64,000 nucleotides of DNA from Isoperla grammatica (taxonomy: Eukaryota > Arthropoda > Insecta > Plecoptera > Perlodidae): contig OX246740.1 of the NCBI GenBank assembly GCA_945910005.1, forward strand, positions 53,970,638 through 54,034,637, written 5' to 3'. The notes below the pieces were generated by a model, which was not told where the DNA came from, searched no databases, and was given only the letters and a program-made list of their open reading frames with translations. Of this stretch, positions 56,204-64,000 are shown piece by piece. Both the position numbers and the translations under genes were made by a program. Numbering within the stretch: position 1 is the first letter of the stretch; every line of letters starts with the position of its first letter.

Positions 56204-56925
56204 CTGATCGAAGAAAACAAACCATTCAACATATTCACAGTCTAGATTTAATATACATTACACAGTTACTCTCCCTTCGAATGAAGTCCGGTAGCAAAAA
56301 TCATTTAACTGTAAGATCACAGAAATCACTGTTCACAAACAACAACAAAAAAAACTTTCTTCATCAACTTGGAATAAATAATTAAAAGTTATCTTTGGAG
56401 ATCTCAGTAAAAACCAATGATTTAAAATATCCAATCAGATCACTTTGTGAAAAATTCCTTTGCGTGGTGTGCGTAGGAGTGTTGTTGTGTCAATAGACAA
56501 CCGTGGGCTTGCGTGCCCGATTATCCAGACAAGTCCATTCGTTCCTCACTCACTCTTTCTACTTTGACTCAACAACGCAATTTGTCAATAAATGTCCGGC
56601 ACATCATTGTTATAAAAGCGTTTCTTGCACGGGAAAATATTATTTTGTCAACTTCGACGCACTTTGTATAGATAAGATACGTTCTATTTGATGTTATGAT
56701 GCGTCACTCCGAATACCTCAACCTCCTCAGCTCTATGTCTCTCCCGTTCTCACGGGATTCGAAGCCGGCTCCTAGAATCTTGACCCCCTCAACTGTAAGA
56801 GCCACCAAAGATGGGGTAGATCTATGAACAAGATGTTGTTGCACTTTTCTTGCGTCGATCTGTACGTTGAGGGGGGAGAACTTTGAGGGTGGATAATGGA
56901 TATCCTTGACGAGGGGGGTAAACAC
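56204..56925. other. Region downstream of the kinase gene, no element called
   Basis: AT-rich then mixed sequence. It may include the 3' UTR of the kinase (- strand), but I find no clear AATAAA on that strand close to the array. Confidence 0.4.
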
Positions 56926-56929
56926 CCCA

Positions 56930-57345
56930 CGTGTCACGTGACGTCATCGCGTCGTCTCGCATGTCGGAGACGATGCGCTCGGCTCTTTCCGCCGTCTCTC
57001 GGTTCGTGTGACGTCACGTATTCTCTCGTCCTCGGCGCCGGAGATCGTTCGGGTGTTTCCGCCGTCTCTCGGGTGGTCGGGCCGTGTGACGTCACGTATT
57101 TTCTCGTCCTCGGCGCCGGAGATCGTTCGGGTGTTTCCGCCGTCTCTCGGGTGGTCGGGCCGTGTGACGTCACGTATTTTCTCGTCCTCGTCCTCGAGAT
57201 TGTTCGGGTGTTTCCGCCGTCTCTCGGTTCGTCCGGCCGTGTGACGTCACGTATTTTCTCGTCCTCGAGATTGTTCGGGTGTTTCCGCCTTCTCTCGGGT
57301 GGTCGGGCCGTGTGACGTCACGTGTTGTCTCGCGAAGTCTCGTCC
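56930..57345 (-). repeat. ~76-bp array from the kinase's last coding segment, with TGACGTCA sites
   Basis: On the - strand, units of GCGGAAACACCCGAACRATC, GAGGACGAGAAAATACG, TGACGTCACACGGCCCGACC and ACCCGAGAGACG repeat, with TGACGTCA at 57313, 57242, 57165, 57087 and 57009 and a variant near 56938. The first parts match the coding end of the kinase (GCGGAAACACCCGAAC at about 57420-57405, GAGGACGAGA at about 57353-57344). TGACGTCA is the consensus site for CREB/ATF factors. Steps are 71-78 bp. Confidence 0.9.
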
Positions 57346-57602
57346 TCGGAGGCGGAGGCGTCGGTGACGATGGTGGTGACGATCGGCGCCGGAAGGTGTT
57401 CGGGTGTTTCCGCCATCTCCTCGAAGATGTCGATCAAGTTGTTGAGGCCGATCAAGTAGCCGTCTTCGTGGTTGCCGACGATCCACTCGGAGGCGTGGTC
57501 GATCTTGACGCTACCGGGCAGGGACAACGTCTTGGCGAAGTCGATCAGCCAGACGTTGCAGTGGCTGTGATCGTGAACGAACAGCAGCGAACTGCCGATC
57601 AC
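57318..57602 (-). CDS. IP3K: IP3 3-kinase, last coding exon
   Basis: The acceptor is TAATGTTTAG. The exon reads VIGSSLLFVHDHSHCNVWLI, then DFAKTLSLPGSVKIDHASEW and GNHEDGYLIGLNNLIDIFEE, followed by a tail AETPEHLPAPIVTTIVTDAS and ASEDETSRDNT with TGA at 57320-57318. IDFAKT carries the metal-coordinating Asp. The stop codon lies inside ACG-TGA-CGTCA, so it overlaps a CRE palindrome. The tail is the coding version of the downstream array unit. Confidence 0.93.
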   Translation of the reverse strand: MIGSSLLFVHDHSHCNVWLIDFAKTLSLPGSVKIDHASEWIVGNHEDGYLIGLNNLIDIFEEMAETPEHLPAPIVTTIVTDASASEDETSRDNT

Positions 57603-59837
57603 CTAAACATTAATCGATCAAAATAAAAAACCGATTTGAACTGGTTGAAAATCTTATATCGCTTCAATTTTCAAGTAAGCTCAATTGGAAGCCAAACAAA
57701 AAACGTCTGTCTGGGGAAATAAGGAGTTTCAAATATTGAAATCACGCAAAATCAAAGGCTTCAGATCCGATTATCTGTGCTAAGCGGAAAGCGGCTGGAC
57801 GAATGTGTGAAAAACGTCAGGAATCTGTAGACTTTCGTTGAAGCATACTGCATGAAGGGGTCGGTATAGGTAAGGCGATGAGGTCGGCTTGAGACTACGT
57901 TGGGACAACTTGACAATACGTTATTTTACAAACAAACATTATTATTGAAACATATAAACACATTGATATCTAATTTGAAAATCATTCTTAAATTAATGTC
58001 GTTTTACGACGTACTGTACTGTCTGTACAGCTAGCTGTCATATTACCTCGGCCGCATCAGGTCCCTCCCACACAACGCAGGAGCGAGAAGAGGGCCGCAT
58101 GAGTGAATTGGAAATGGAGACAACAGTGAGCAGAATTATGATCAACGAGCAAAGGGACGATTATGCATGCACGAGAGCCCCCTTTGACGGCGCCAATACG
58201 AGGAGTGACTTTGCACTTGCGTTTCTTGTTTTTTTCCCCTAATTTACTATTATAAGGTATAATTTAGACATTAAGGGCTGCTCTTACAATCCTCTAATAC
58301 GAAAGTTATGTGTGTAGCAATTAGGCTATTTGGAGGATTTCAAGGGCTTTGATTGGTCGTTGCCATGGAGAAAACAAGCTATTCGACGAACAAGTAGTTA
58401 TTGGGAGTTGGGACATTGTAAGACTTAACCTAAGTGTGCTAACCCTAAACTTATTCAAGTAGGAAGCTATGAACATCTCTTCTTTTAGCTTTTTTGTTCC
58501 AGGAATTCCTATTTATAAATCTTTATGTTTACATTACCTTGTACATATTATATCAATATACAGTTATTATTATTATTATTCCCTGCACTTCGACCAGGAC
58601 AATAATTCTCGATTGTTGGCGGCCATATTCCCGTACACGAAGTCATTGTTGTAGACTAACAAATGACTGTATTGCATACCAAGAATATCTTGGTATGCAA
58701 TACAGTCACTTGTTTGTCTACAACAATGACTTCGTGTACGGGATGGTGGCCGCTATGTGTAGGAACTGCAATACCTCATGTACGGGAATATGGCCGCCAA
58801 CAATGTCAGTGACGTCACGTGAATATAACCAATACATTTGTCGAAACGTTTAGATTTAGCGAGTCCTTCAAGCCACGTAGGAAACCCACGTTGCTCCGTG
58901 TAGGAAGACATACCGGGAACCCAATGGCAGAACTCCTCCAGCAGAGAATGCTCAGATGATTGACCAACAAGTCGAATACGAGTAATTTCACACACTTGCG
59001 TACATTACACGATCGCTCACTAGATAATATATCATTTACAACTAAATTATAGTTATTCACAGTTCCGAGAACATGACCACGTGACCACGCGTAAATCTAA
59101 TGGCCAATAAACCTTATAAGTTGTACGATAAAATTTACTACGGAACATTTACAAATTCGGAATTACGTATATAATTATGTGAGGTCGTGTTGGAAATGTA
59201 ACGTCGTAATATTGTGTGCTCACAATTTAAAACGTATTGTAACAAATTGAATTGTTTTTCAATTGTTGAATTAATATATGGGAGACAGTGGGACAGTAGC
59301 GGGGAGCAAACTCACTATATAGAAACCGCGCGCGAAATAAACGTTGCTAAACAATATTGATACTTGTTTAGATTTAGTAAGATACACAATGTAAAATGGT
59401 CTATGGCTGTATTTGTGTTGCTAATAAATAAATAAATAAATAAATTTAAAAAGTGATGCCCGAAATGCGGTTCGTAAAAAGTGGATTCACAACAAAAAAT
59501 CATTTTTTTTATCATTTCGGGTAATTAGTAATCAATTGTAATTATTTGAAACCGTAACAATTTAAATATTTGTAGTTTTTTTAATCTAGTTTTCAGCTCT
59601 TACGAAGCTTCGCAATTCGGCAATTAATCCCTTTTTTATGATTGTGCAGCAAACTCAAGACATTAATAAAACATGTTAATTTCTTGGTCACATATGTATA
59701 GATTTTGTCTCCGAGCCGTCAACTTATAAACTATCCCCTAGTCACTTCAATATGTGTACATCACTAATTCGTCATTTTATGGCTGAGCAACAATGAATTA
59801 AATAGCTGTATAGTTATGACGTCATGGATGTTCTTAC
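57603..59837 (-). other. IP3 3-kinase intron between last two exons
   Basis: It contains a repeat matching 42335-42455 (57795-57910), an open splice-like piece near 58102-58047 not called, and the hairpin MITE at 58612-58804. It is otherwise AT-rich, with (AAAT)n near 59427-59445. No other exon fits the phase 0 junction. Confidence 0.6.
58612..58804. mobile_element. TIR MITE with an internal hairpin
   Basis: Perfect 25-bp ends: ATTGTTGGCGGCCATATTCC... at 58612 and its reverse complement ending 58804. Inside, GACTGTATTGCATACCAAGA and TCTTGGTATGCAATACAGTC form a nearly perfect hairpin with arms of about 65 bp. A third partial copy of the end (GGTGGCCGC) sits inside, so the element looks like a foldback with one arm duplicated. 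Confidence 0.9.
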
Positions 59838-59909
59838 CTCGTGCGTCAGGAAGAAGTCGGACACCTCCAGGGTGGCCTTGATCGCTTTTAGTCGCTGGAT
59901 GTATTTCGG
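59838..59909 (-). CDS. IP3K: IP3 3-kinase, penultimate coding exon
   Basis: The acceptor is TCTTGTTTCAG and the donor GAG|GTAAGAAC; 24 codons, phase 0 at both ends. It encodes PKYIQRLKAIKATLEVSDFF then LTHE, the family's R-L-x-x-I-x-x-T-L-E-x-S-x-F-F-x-x-H-E segment that runs straight into VIGSSLLF of the next exon. Confidence 0.93.
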
Positions 59910-61470
59910 CTGAAACAAGAACATTCCAGATATACACAACAACGTCAACCATTCAAGACATTACTCATCCACTTGACAAATACTCCACCCAAACGAATAC
60001 ATGTCATACGACGCAACAACGGGGGGGAAGGGGGGCTACATTACCGGCGACCTGTAGAACGGTGTGTTGTTACATCTGGGCTATTACACACAGTTTACAT
60101 TGTTGCAATTATTCTTTAAAAAAAAGCAAATTTTAATTTTGAATAGATCATTTTCAAAATTGATCTAGAACCCTTAGACCAAGTAAATCGCGGTCCTCTC
60201 TATTTTCAATGACAACAATGAAAAATGTACGTTGAGAAAACGTTCGAAAACTAGTTTGTATTGTTGTGCATTGTTGTGCATTGAAGATTTAGAGGACCGC
60301 GATTAACTCGGTCTAAGGGTTCTAAATTTTAGAAATGGTCTATTCTACCTCCTAGGATTTAGTCTTGGGTGAATGGGGAGCGGCGGGGGGGGGGGGGTTA
60401 AAACAGATTGATTATATTTTCCTGCACATACATCATGCAGCTCATCCTAGAGTTTAAACGTCTTAAAAAATAAAAACAAATTCTGTTTTATGACCGTGTT
60501 TCCATTACCTAATCTGAAATTACATGAGATTTTTTATTATTTCTTAAGTGACTGGATAAGCCTCAAATGTATAGTAAAACCCGGTGCCGACCAAGTATAA
60601 ACATGCGCGAATACATCGCGGCCGGTTGTAAACCCGACAACCGGTAGCTCAGCGAAGGACTATGAACTTCGTTGCCTACCTAAATGAAAGTAGATCGCAA
60701 TAAAGTTTTAAAAAAAAGTGAGACGGTAAAGAGACCAAAGTTCGCTCGACAAAGCAAAGAGATGCGAAACTTCGCCGTATTGTTTGTTGATATTTAACAC
60801 GTGCGTGATGATCACGTGATATACGCCTCTGTCGTGCGTGCGACTGCGTGCGTGCATGCAGGCGCTATCACAGTATAGATAGTAACAGAAATACTGTATT
60901 TTAATTTTTTTTAAAATCAATAGTGTGCTTCGTTAAATGTCCGATTAACAATATTACTCTCGAAACCGGGCCATATAATTCAAGTGCAGAAGTATTGATT
61001 GTCATGTATAATACACGAGGCAACTATGTACTCTGTTTGTATTTAATATCTTCCTTAACGGTATTTACAACAACATAAATTGAAATTGTCAAGACAAGTA
61101 GGTTATGTATCTTAGTTACATTATTAATTACAACAGATTCACGAACAAGATAACGACACATACCAGGTCTAGGACAATCTTTCAGCGGGTGTTTATAGCA
61201 TGTTGGTACATCATTCCGTTCATTCACTGCCAACAACATGAGTTACTAATATCAAGACATTGTCGTTGCTAAATATTTACAATTCGTAATCGTAATTTCT
61301 TAGTTTGTGCGTAATGATAAAAACCGCTCATAACTGCTGCATTGGGTGGTAAGCGTAGAACGGAGATGTTAGGTTTAGATCAAGTCAGCTTTGGAAAGCC
61401 TTATCATTCACTGTGCAAAGTCTAAATACAACTATACTTTACTTGTAGGAGGCGTGATAATAGGTGGTAG
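59910..61470 (-). other. IP3 3-kinase intron, part free of the array
   Basis: It holds a family-H MITE (60142-60344), a G-rich run near 60376-60397, and AT-rich sequence. A (CGTGCGTG)-like stretch at 60830-60860 is low complexity. No exon seen. Confidence 0.55.
60142..60344. mobile_element. TIR MITE, family H, copy 2
   Basis: AATAGATCATTTTCAAAATT...CTAGAACCCTTAGACCAAGT...ATCGCGGTCCTCT pairs with AGAGGACCGCGATTAACTCG...GGGTTCTAAATTTTAGAAAT...GGTCTATT. Arms of about 60 bp. Confidence 0.85.
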
Positions 61471-61479
61471 GTATGACCT

Positions 61480-63010
61480 GGTTCCTGGTCTTGAATACTA
61501 CCTCGCTCTTCTAAATACCCTCGCTGCACCAGCTTGTACATGTATTGTACTCACTATGGCCTGCGGGAACCCGGCAGTGAAGTCTGTGAACGCGTGTATG
61601 ATCTGGTCCCTGGTCTGGTAGTCTTGAAGTACTACCTCGCTCTTCTAGATACCCTCGCTGCATGCGGCAGCTTGTACATGTCTAAGGGTAGCTTGTATTG
61701 TACTCACTATGGCCTGCGGGAACCCGGCAGTGAAGTCTGTGAACGCATGTATGATCTGGTCCCTCGTCTTGGTAGTCTTGAAGTACCACCTCGCTCTTCT
61801 CGATACCCTCGCTGCAGCAGCTTGTACATGTCTAGGGGTAGCTTGTATTGTACTCACTATGGCCTGCGGGAACCCGGCAGTCAAGTCTGCTGTCTGTGAA
61901 CGCGTGTATGATCTGGTCCCTCGTCTTGGTAGTCTTGAAGTACTACCTCGCTCTTCTAGATACCCTCGCTGCATGCAGCAGCTTGTACATGTCTAAGGGT
62001 AGCTTGTATTGTACTCACCATGGCCTGCGGGAACCCGGCAGTCAAGTCTGCTGTCTGTGAACGCGTGTATGATCTGGTCCCTGGTCTTGGTAGACTTGAA
62101 GTACTACCTCGCTCTTCTCGATACCCTCGCTGCACCAGCTTGTACATGTCTAAGGGTAGCTTGTATTGTACTCACTATGGCCTGCGGGAACCCGGCAGTG
62201 AAGTCTGTGAACGCGTGTATGATCTGGTCCCTCGTCTTGGTAGTCTTGAAGTACTACCTCCCTCTTCTCGATACCCTCGCTGCACCAGCTTGTACATGTC
62301 TAAGGGTAGCTTGTATTGTACTCACTATGGCCTGCGGGAACCCGGCAGTGAAGTCTGTGAACGCGTGTATGATCTGGTCCCTCGTCTTGGTAGTCTTGAA
62401 GTACTACCTCCCTCTTCTCGATACCCTCGCTGCACCAGCTTGTACATGTCTAAGGGTAGCTTGTATTGTACTCACTATGGCCTGCGGGAACCCGGCAGTG
62501 AAGTCTGTGAACGCGTGTATGATCTGATCCCTCGTCTTGGTAGTCTTGAAGTACTACCTCCCTCTTCTCGATACCCTCGCTGCACCAGCTTGTACATGTC
62601 TAAGGGTAGCTTGTATTGTACTCACTATGGCCTGCGGGAACCCGGCAGTGAAGTCTGTGAACGCGTGTATGATCTGGTCCCTCGTCTTGGTAGTCTTGAA
62701 GTACTACCTCGCTCTTCTCGATACCCTCGCTGCAGCAGCTTGTACATGTCTAAGGGTAGCTTGTATTGTACTCACTATGGCCTGCGGGAACCCGGCAGTG
62801 AAGTCTGTGAACGCGTGTATGATCTGGTCCCTGGTCTGGTAGTCTTGAAGTACTACCTCGCTCTTCTAGATACCCTCGCTGCATGCGGCAGCTTGTACAT
62901 GTCTAGGGGTAGCTTGTATTGTACTCACTATGGCCTGCGGGAACCCGGCAGTGAAGTCTGTGAACGCGTGTATGATCTGGTCCCTCGTCTTGGTAGTCTT
63001 GAAGTCTTTG
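61480..63010 (-). repeat. 150-bp tandem array built from kinase exon C end + donor (10 copies)
   Basis: The exon-intron boundary, read on + as ACTCACTATGGCCTGCGG, recurs with TGGCC at 61557, 61710, 61860, 62021, 62178, 62328, 62478, 62628, 62778 and 62931; the last is the functional one. Most steps are 150 bp. Each unit has the coding end ([20 protein letters not shown]), the donor ATA|GTGAGT and about 60 intron bases. In copies, exon sequence upstream of TTCAAGAC is replaced by a joint (GAGCGAGGTAGTAC) with an in-frame TAG. Long frames on either strand through this region are repeat artefacts. Confidence 0.97.
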
Positions 63011-63180
63011 CTCGACTTCCCGTCGCTCTTCTTGATCCCCTCGATGCGGAAGCCGAGGGTCGCCGTCGACGAGATGGTCTCACGCCAGACCATGTACCGC
63101 GGCTTGGTCACCCCTTTCAGTCGGTGTTCCTCCTCTGTAGGGGCCTCCCCATCTATCTGCACCATCTTGTCGTACATGTC
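62929..63180 (-). CDS. IP3K: IP3 3-kinase, coding exon C (first in window)
   Basis: The acceptor is GTCTGCCCCCAG; 84 codons, phase 0 at both ends; the donor is ATA|GTGAGT. It encodes [20 protein letters not shown], then [40 protein letters not shown] and [12 protein letters not shown]. The substrate-recognition motifs and the [14 protein letters not shown] core identify the IP3 3-kinase branch of the inositol polyphosphate kinase family rather than IPMK or IP6K. Its 3' end founds the 10-copy array. Confidence 0.94.
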
Positions 63181-63341
63181 CTGGGGGCAGACAAACAAAC
63201 ACACACTTGGGGTCATTCTTAGCTTGTGACATTTCAAAATAAAATTTGTGTTGCCTGTTGATCGTTATAGGATGTATTTCTGGTTCCAATGCCGGGATGG
63301 TCCGGGATGAGGCATATTTATATAGCATGTTGGTGTGCATG

Positions 63342-63378
63342 TAAACGGTGACTTTGGAGCAGACGTAGCAACGAAGCC
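63342..63378 (+). mobile_element. Dispersed element C, fragment
   Basis: AAACGGTGACTTTGGAGCAG followed by ACGTAGCAACGAAGCCAC matches the start of the copy at 16629. It is cut off after about 37 bp and lies beside SINE-B, as at 16495-16928. Confidence 0.7.
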
Positions 63379-63439
63379 ACTTATAATTTTTTTTGTAGGA
63401 ATACCCGTTCTAGGGTGCACACCTTTACCTGATATGCCC

Positions 63440-63655
63440 CTCTTCAGGTGGCTAACTAGGTTATCAGGGTGTTTGGATAGTTGGGAAGGATTTTCCGAGG
63501 GCTGATAGTATGACTCAATCCCAGCATTCGCTTTTACGACTGACAAAAACCTCGGAAAAAACCTTCAGTCAGGACTGCCGGTGGCCGGAATCGAACCGCG
63601 ACCTCCCGAATTAGAGTCTCGCGTCTTACCGCTGAGCTACCTCTATCGGTTCATA
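63440..63655 (-). mobile_element. SINE-B, most complete copy (tRNA-derived)
   Basis: On the - strand a tRNA-like head reads AGGTAGCTCAGCGGTAAGAC (A-box) and GGTCGCGGTTCGATTCCGGC (B-box), at about 63645-63582. The body GTCCTGACTGAAGG...CCGAGGTTTTTGTCAGTCG and GCGAATGCTGGGATTGAGTC follows. The two promoter boxes are at tRNA spacing. The fused body shows it is a SINE rather than a tRNA gene. Confidence 0.75.
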
Positions 63656-63764
63656 ATATTTTATAAATGTCCTCCACTGAAAATCAATTTCAGATCCCAG
63701 TTTCGGTAGATTGAAGATCACATTATGAGTATAAATAAAAATACAAGACCCTCTCAAAACGGCT

Positions 63765-64000
63765 GCATAGCTATTGAGCGAAAATTTAAGTGCGCGAAAG
63801 TTCTAGTTAGCGAAATTCGCGCACCCGATCATTCGCGCAATAGAACTTTCGCTCACTAGAGTATTCGCGCATTAGAAGATTCGCTAACTAGATATTTCGC
63901 GCACTAGACTTTTCGCGCACTTAAGGTTTCGCTTACTGGAAATTTCGCGCAATAGGCTATTCGCGCACTAGAGTTTTCGCGGACTAGAGTTTTCGCGCAA
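63765..64000. repeat. Degenerate ~17-bp repeat TTCGCGCACTAGA
   Basis: About 13 copies of (T)TTCGCGCACTAGANTWT at 15-20-bp spacing, several in reverse sense at the left edge (GTGCGCGAAAGTTCTAG). It continues off the right edge. Confidence 0.88.

Larger units (their letters stand above)
57318..63180 (-). other. IP3K: Gene span (3' part): inositol-trisphosphate 3-kinase
   Basis: Three in-frame exons (84, 24 and 94 codons plus stop, all phase 0) encode the C-terminal 202 residues of the catalytic domain of an inositol 1,4,5-trisphosphate 3-kinase. That enzyme phosphorylates the calcium-releasing second messenger Ins(1,4,5)P3 at the 3 position in the cytosol. Family hallmarks are [29 protein letters not shown], the SSLLFVHD block, the metal-binding IDFAKT and GNHEDGYLIGLNNLI. 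The N-terminal part with the P-x-x-x-D-x-K-x-G motif is not between 63181 and 64000, so it lies off the right edge. Compared with vertebrate homologues, the C-terminus after NLIDIFEEM is extended by about 27 residues of repeat-like sequence. Confidence 0.93.

Noticed and set aside
57008..57315. Frames on both strands reading PSLGWSGRVTSRIFSSS or TSHGPTTRETAETPERS
   Set aside because: They lie in the repeat downstream of the kinase stop codon and follow from its period; no independent evidence of translation.
58047..58115. Short - strand frame beginning ATG CGG CCC TCT and ending GAG before GTAATA
   Set aside because: The donor is weak, no partner exon fits and the phase does not help the kinase; more likely repeat-derived.
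62020..63222. 400-codon frame on the + strand with repeats reading [10 protein letters not shown] and [20 protein letters not shown]
   Set aside because: It is the complement of the kinase exon C and its tandem copies; the - strand frame has the conserved kinase domain and proper splice sites.
63582..63650. A functional tRNA gene on the - strand
   Set aside because: A- and B-boxes are present at tRNA spacing, but the sequence is fused to a body shared with other dispersed copies, so it is a SINE.

Overview
The window is nuclear DNA from an animal, most likely an arthropod and probably an insect. It has AT-rich, transposon-rich non-coding DNA with short GC-rich exons bounded by GT/AG sites, tRNA-derived SINEs, many small inverted-repeat elements (MITEs) and TTAGG-like stretches inside one repeat. 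The species cannot be fixed from the sequence alone.

Two protein-coding genes can be read with confidence, and they converge tail to tail. On the + strand, 15402-46574 is a two-pore-domain (K2P, TWIK-like) potassium channel gene with twelve coding exons (about 746 residues). Splice phases agree across every junction, provided the middle of three tandem donors is used at exon 2. On the - strand, three 3'-terminal coding exons of an inositol-trisphosphate 3-kinase lie at 63180-62929, 59909-59838 and 57602-57318; its N-terminal exons lie beyond the right edge. Between them, two short splice-bounded open segments on the - strand (56203-56117 and 54992-54914) may belong to a third, unidentified gene.

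Layout: 1-2340 is satellite DNA (a 13-bp array, a 39-bp pyrimidine-rich array, then a cluster of perfect palindromes). 2340-11170 is intergenic with a hAT-like MITE, 91-bp and 97-bp arrays and foldback MITEs. 11180-15400 is the CpG-richer approach to the channel gene. 15402-46574 is the channel gene, whose 14-kb fifth intron carries an E-box-rich array, a composite 159+31n-bp array and SINEs. 46575-57317 is the convergent intergenic region, dense in MITEs, SINEs and poly(G) runs. 57318-63180 is the kinase gene, and 63183-64000 holds a SINE and a degenerate TTCGCGCAC repeat.

The most striking pattern is that six tandem arrays in the two genes are built from the 3' end of a coding exon, in five cases together with its 5' splice site: channel exons 1 (133 bp x5), 2 (31 bp x3), 5 (about 98 bp, decayed) and 9 (85 bp x28), kinase exon C (150 bp x10), and the kinase's last coding segment plus stop codon (about 76 bp x5-6, with TGACGTCA sites). 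No comparable array is seen on the acceptor side of any exon. Each array puts decoy splice donors next to the real one. The exon-9 array also carries a good acceptor in every unit, so it looks like a row of micro-exons that would introduce a stop codon. I know of no description of this pattern, but cannot search for one.
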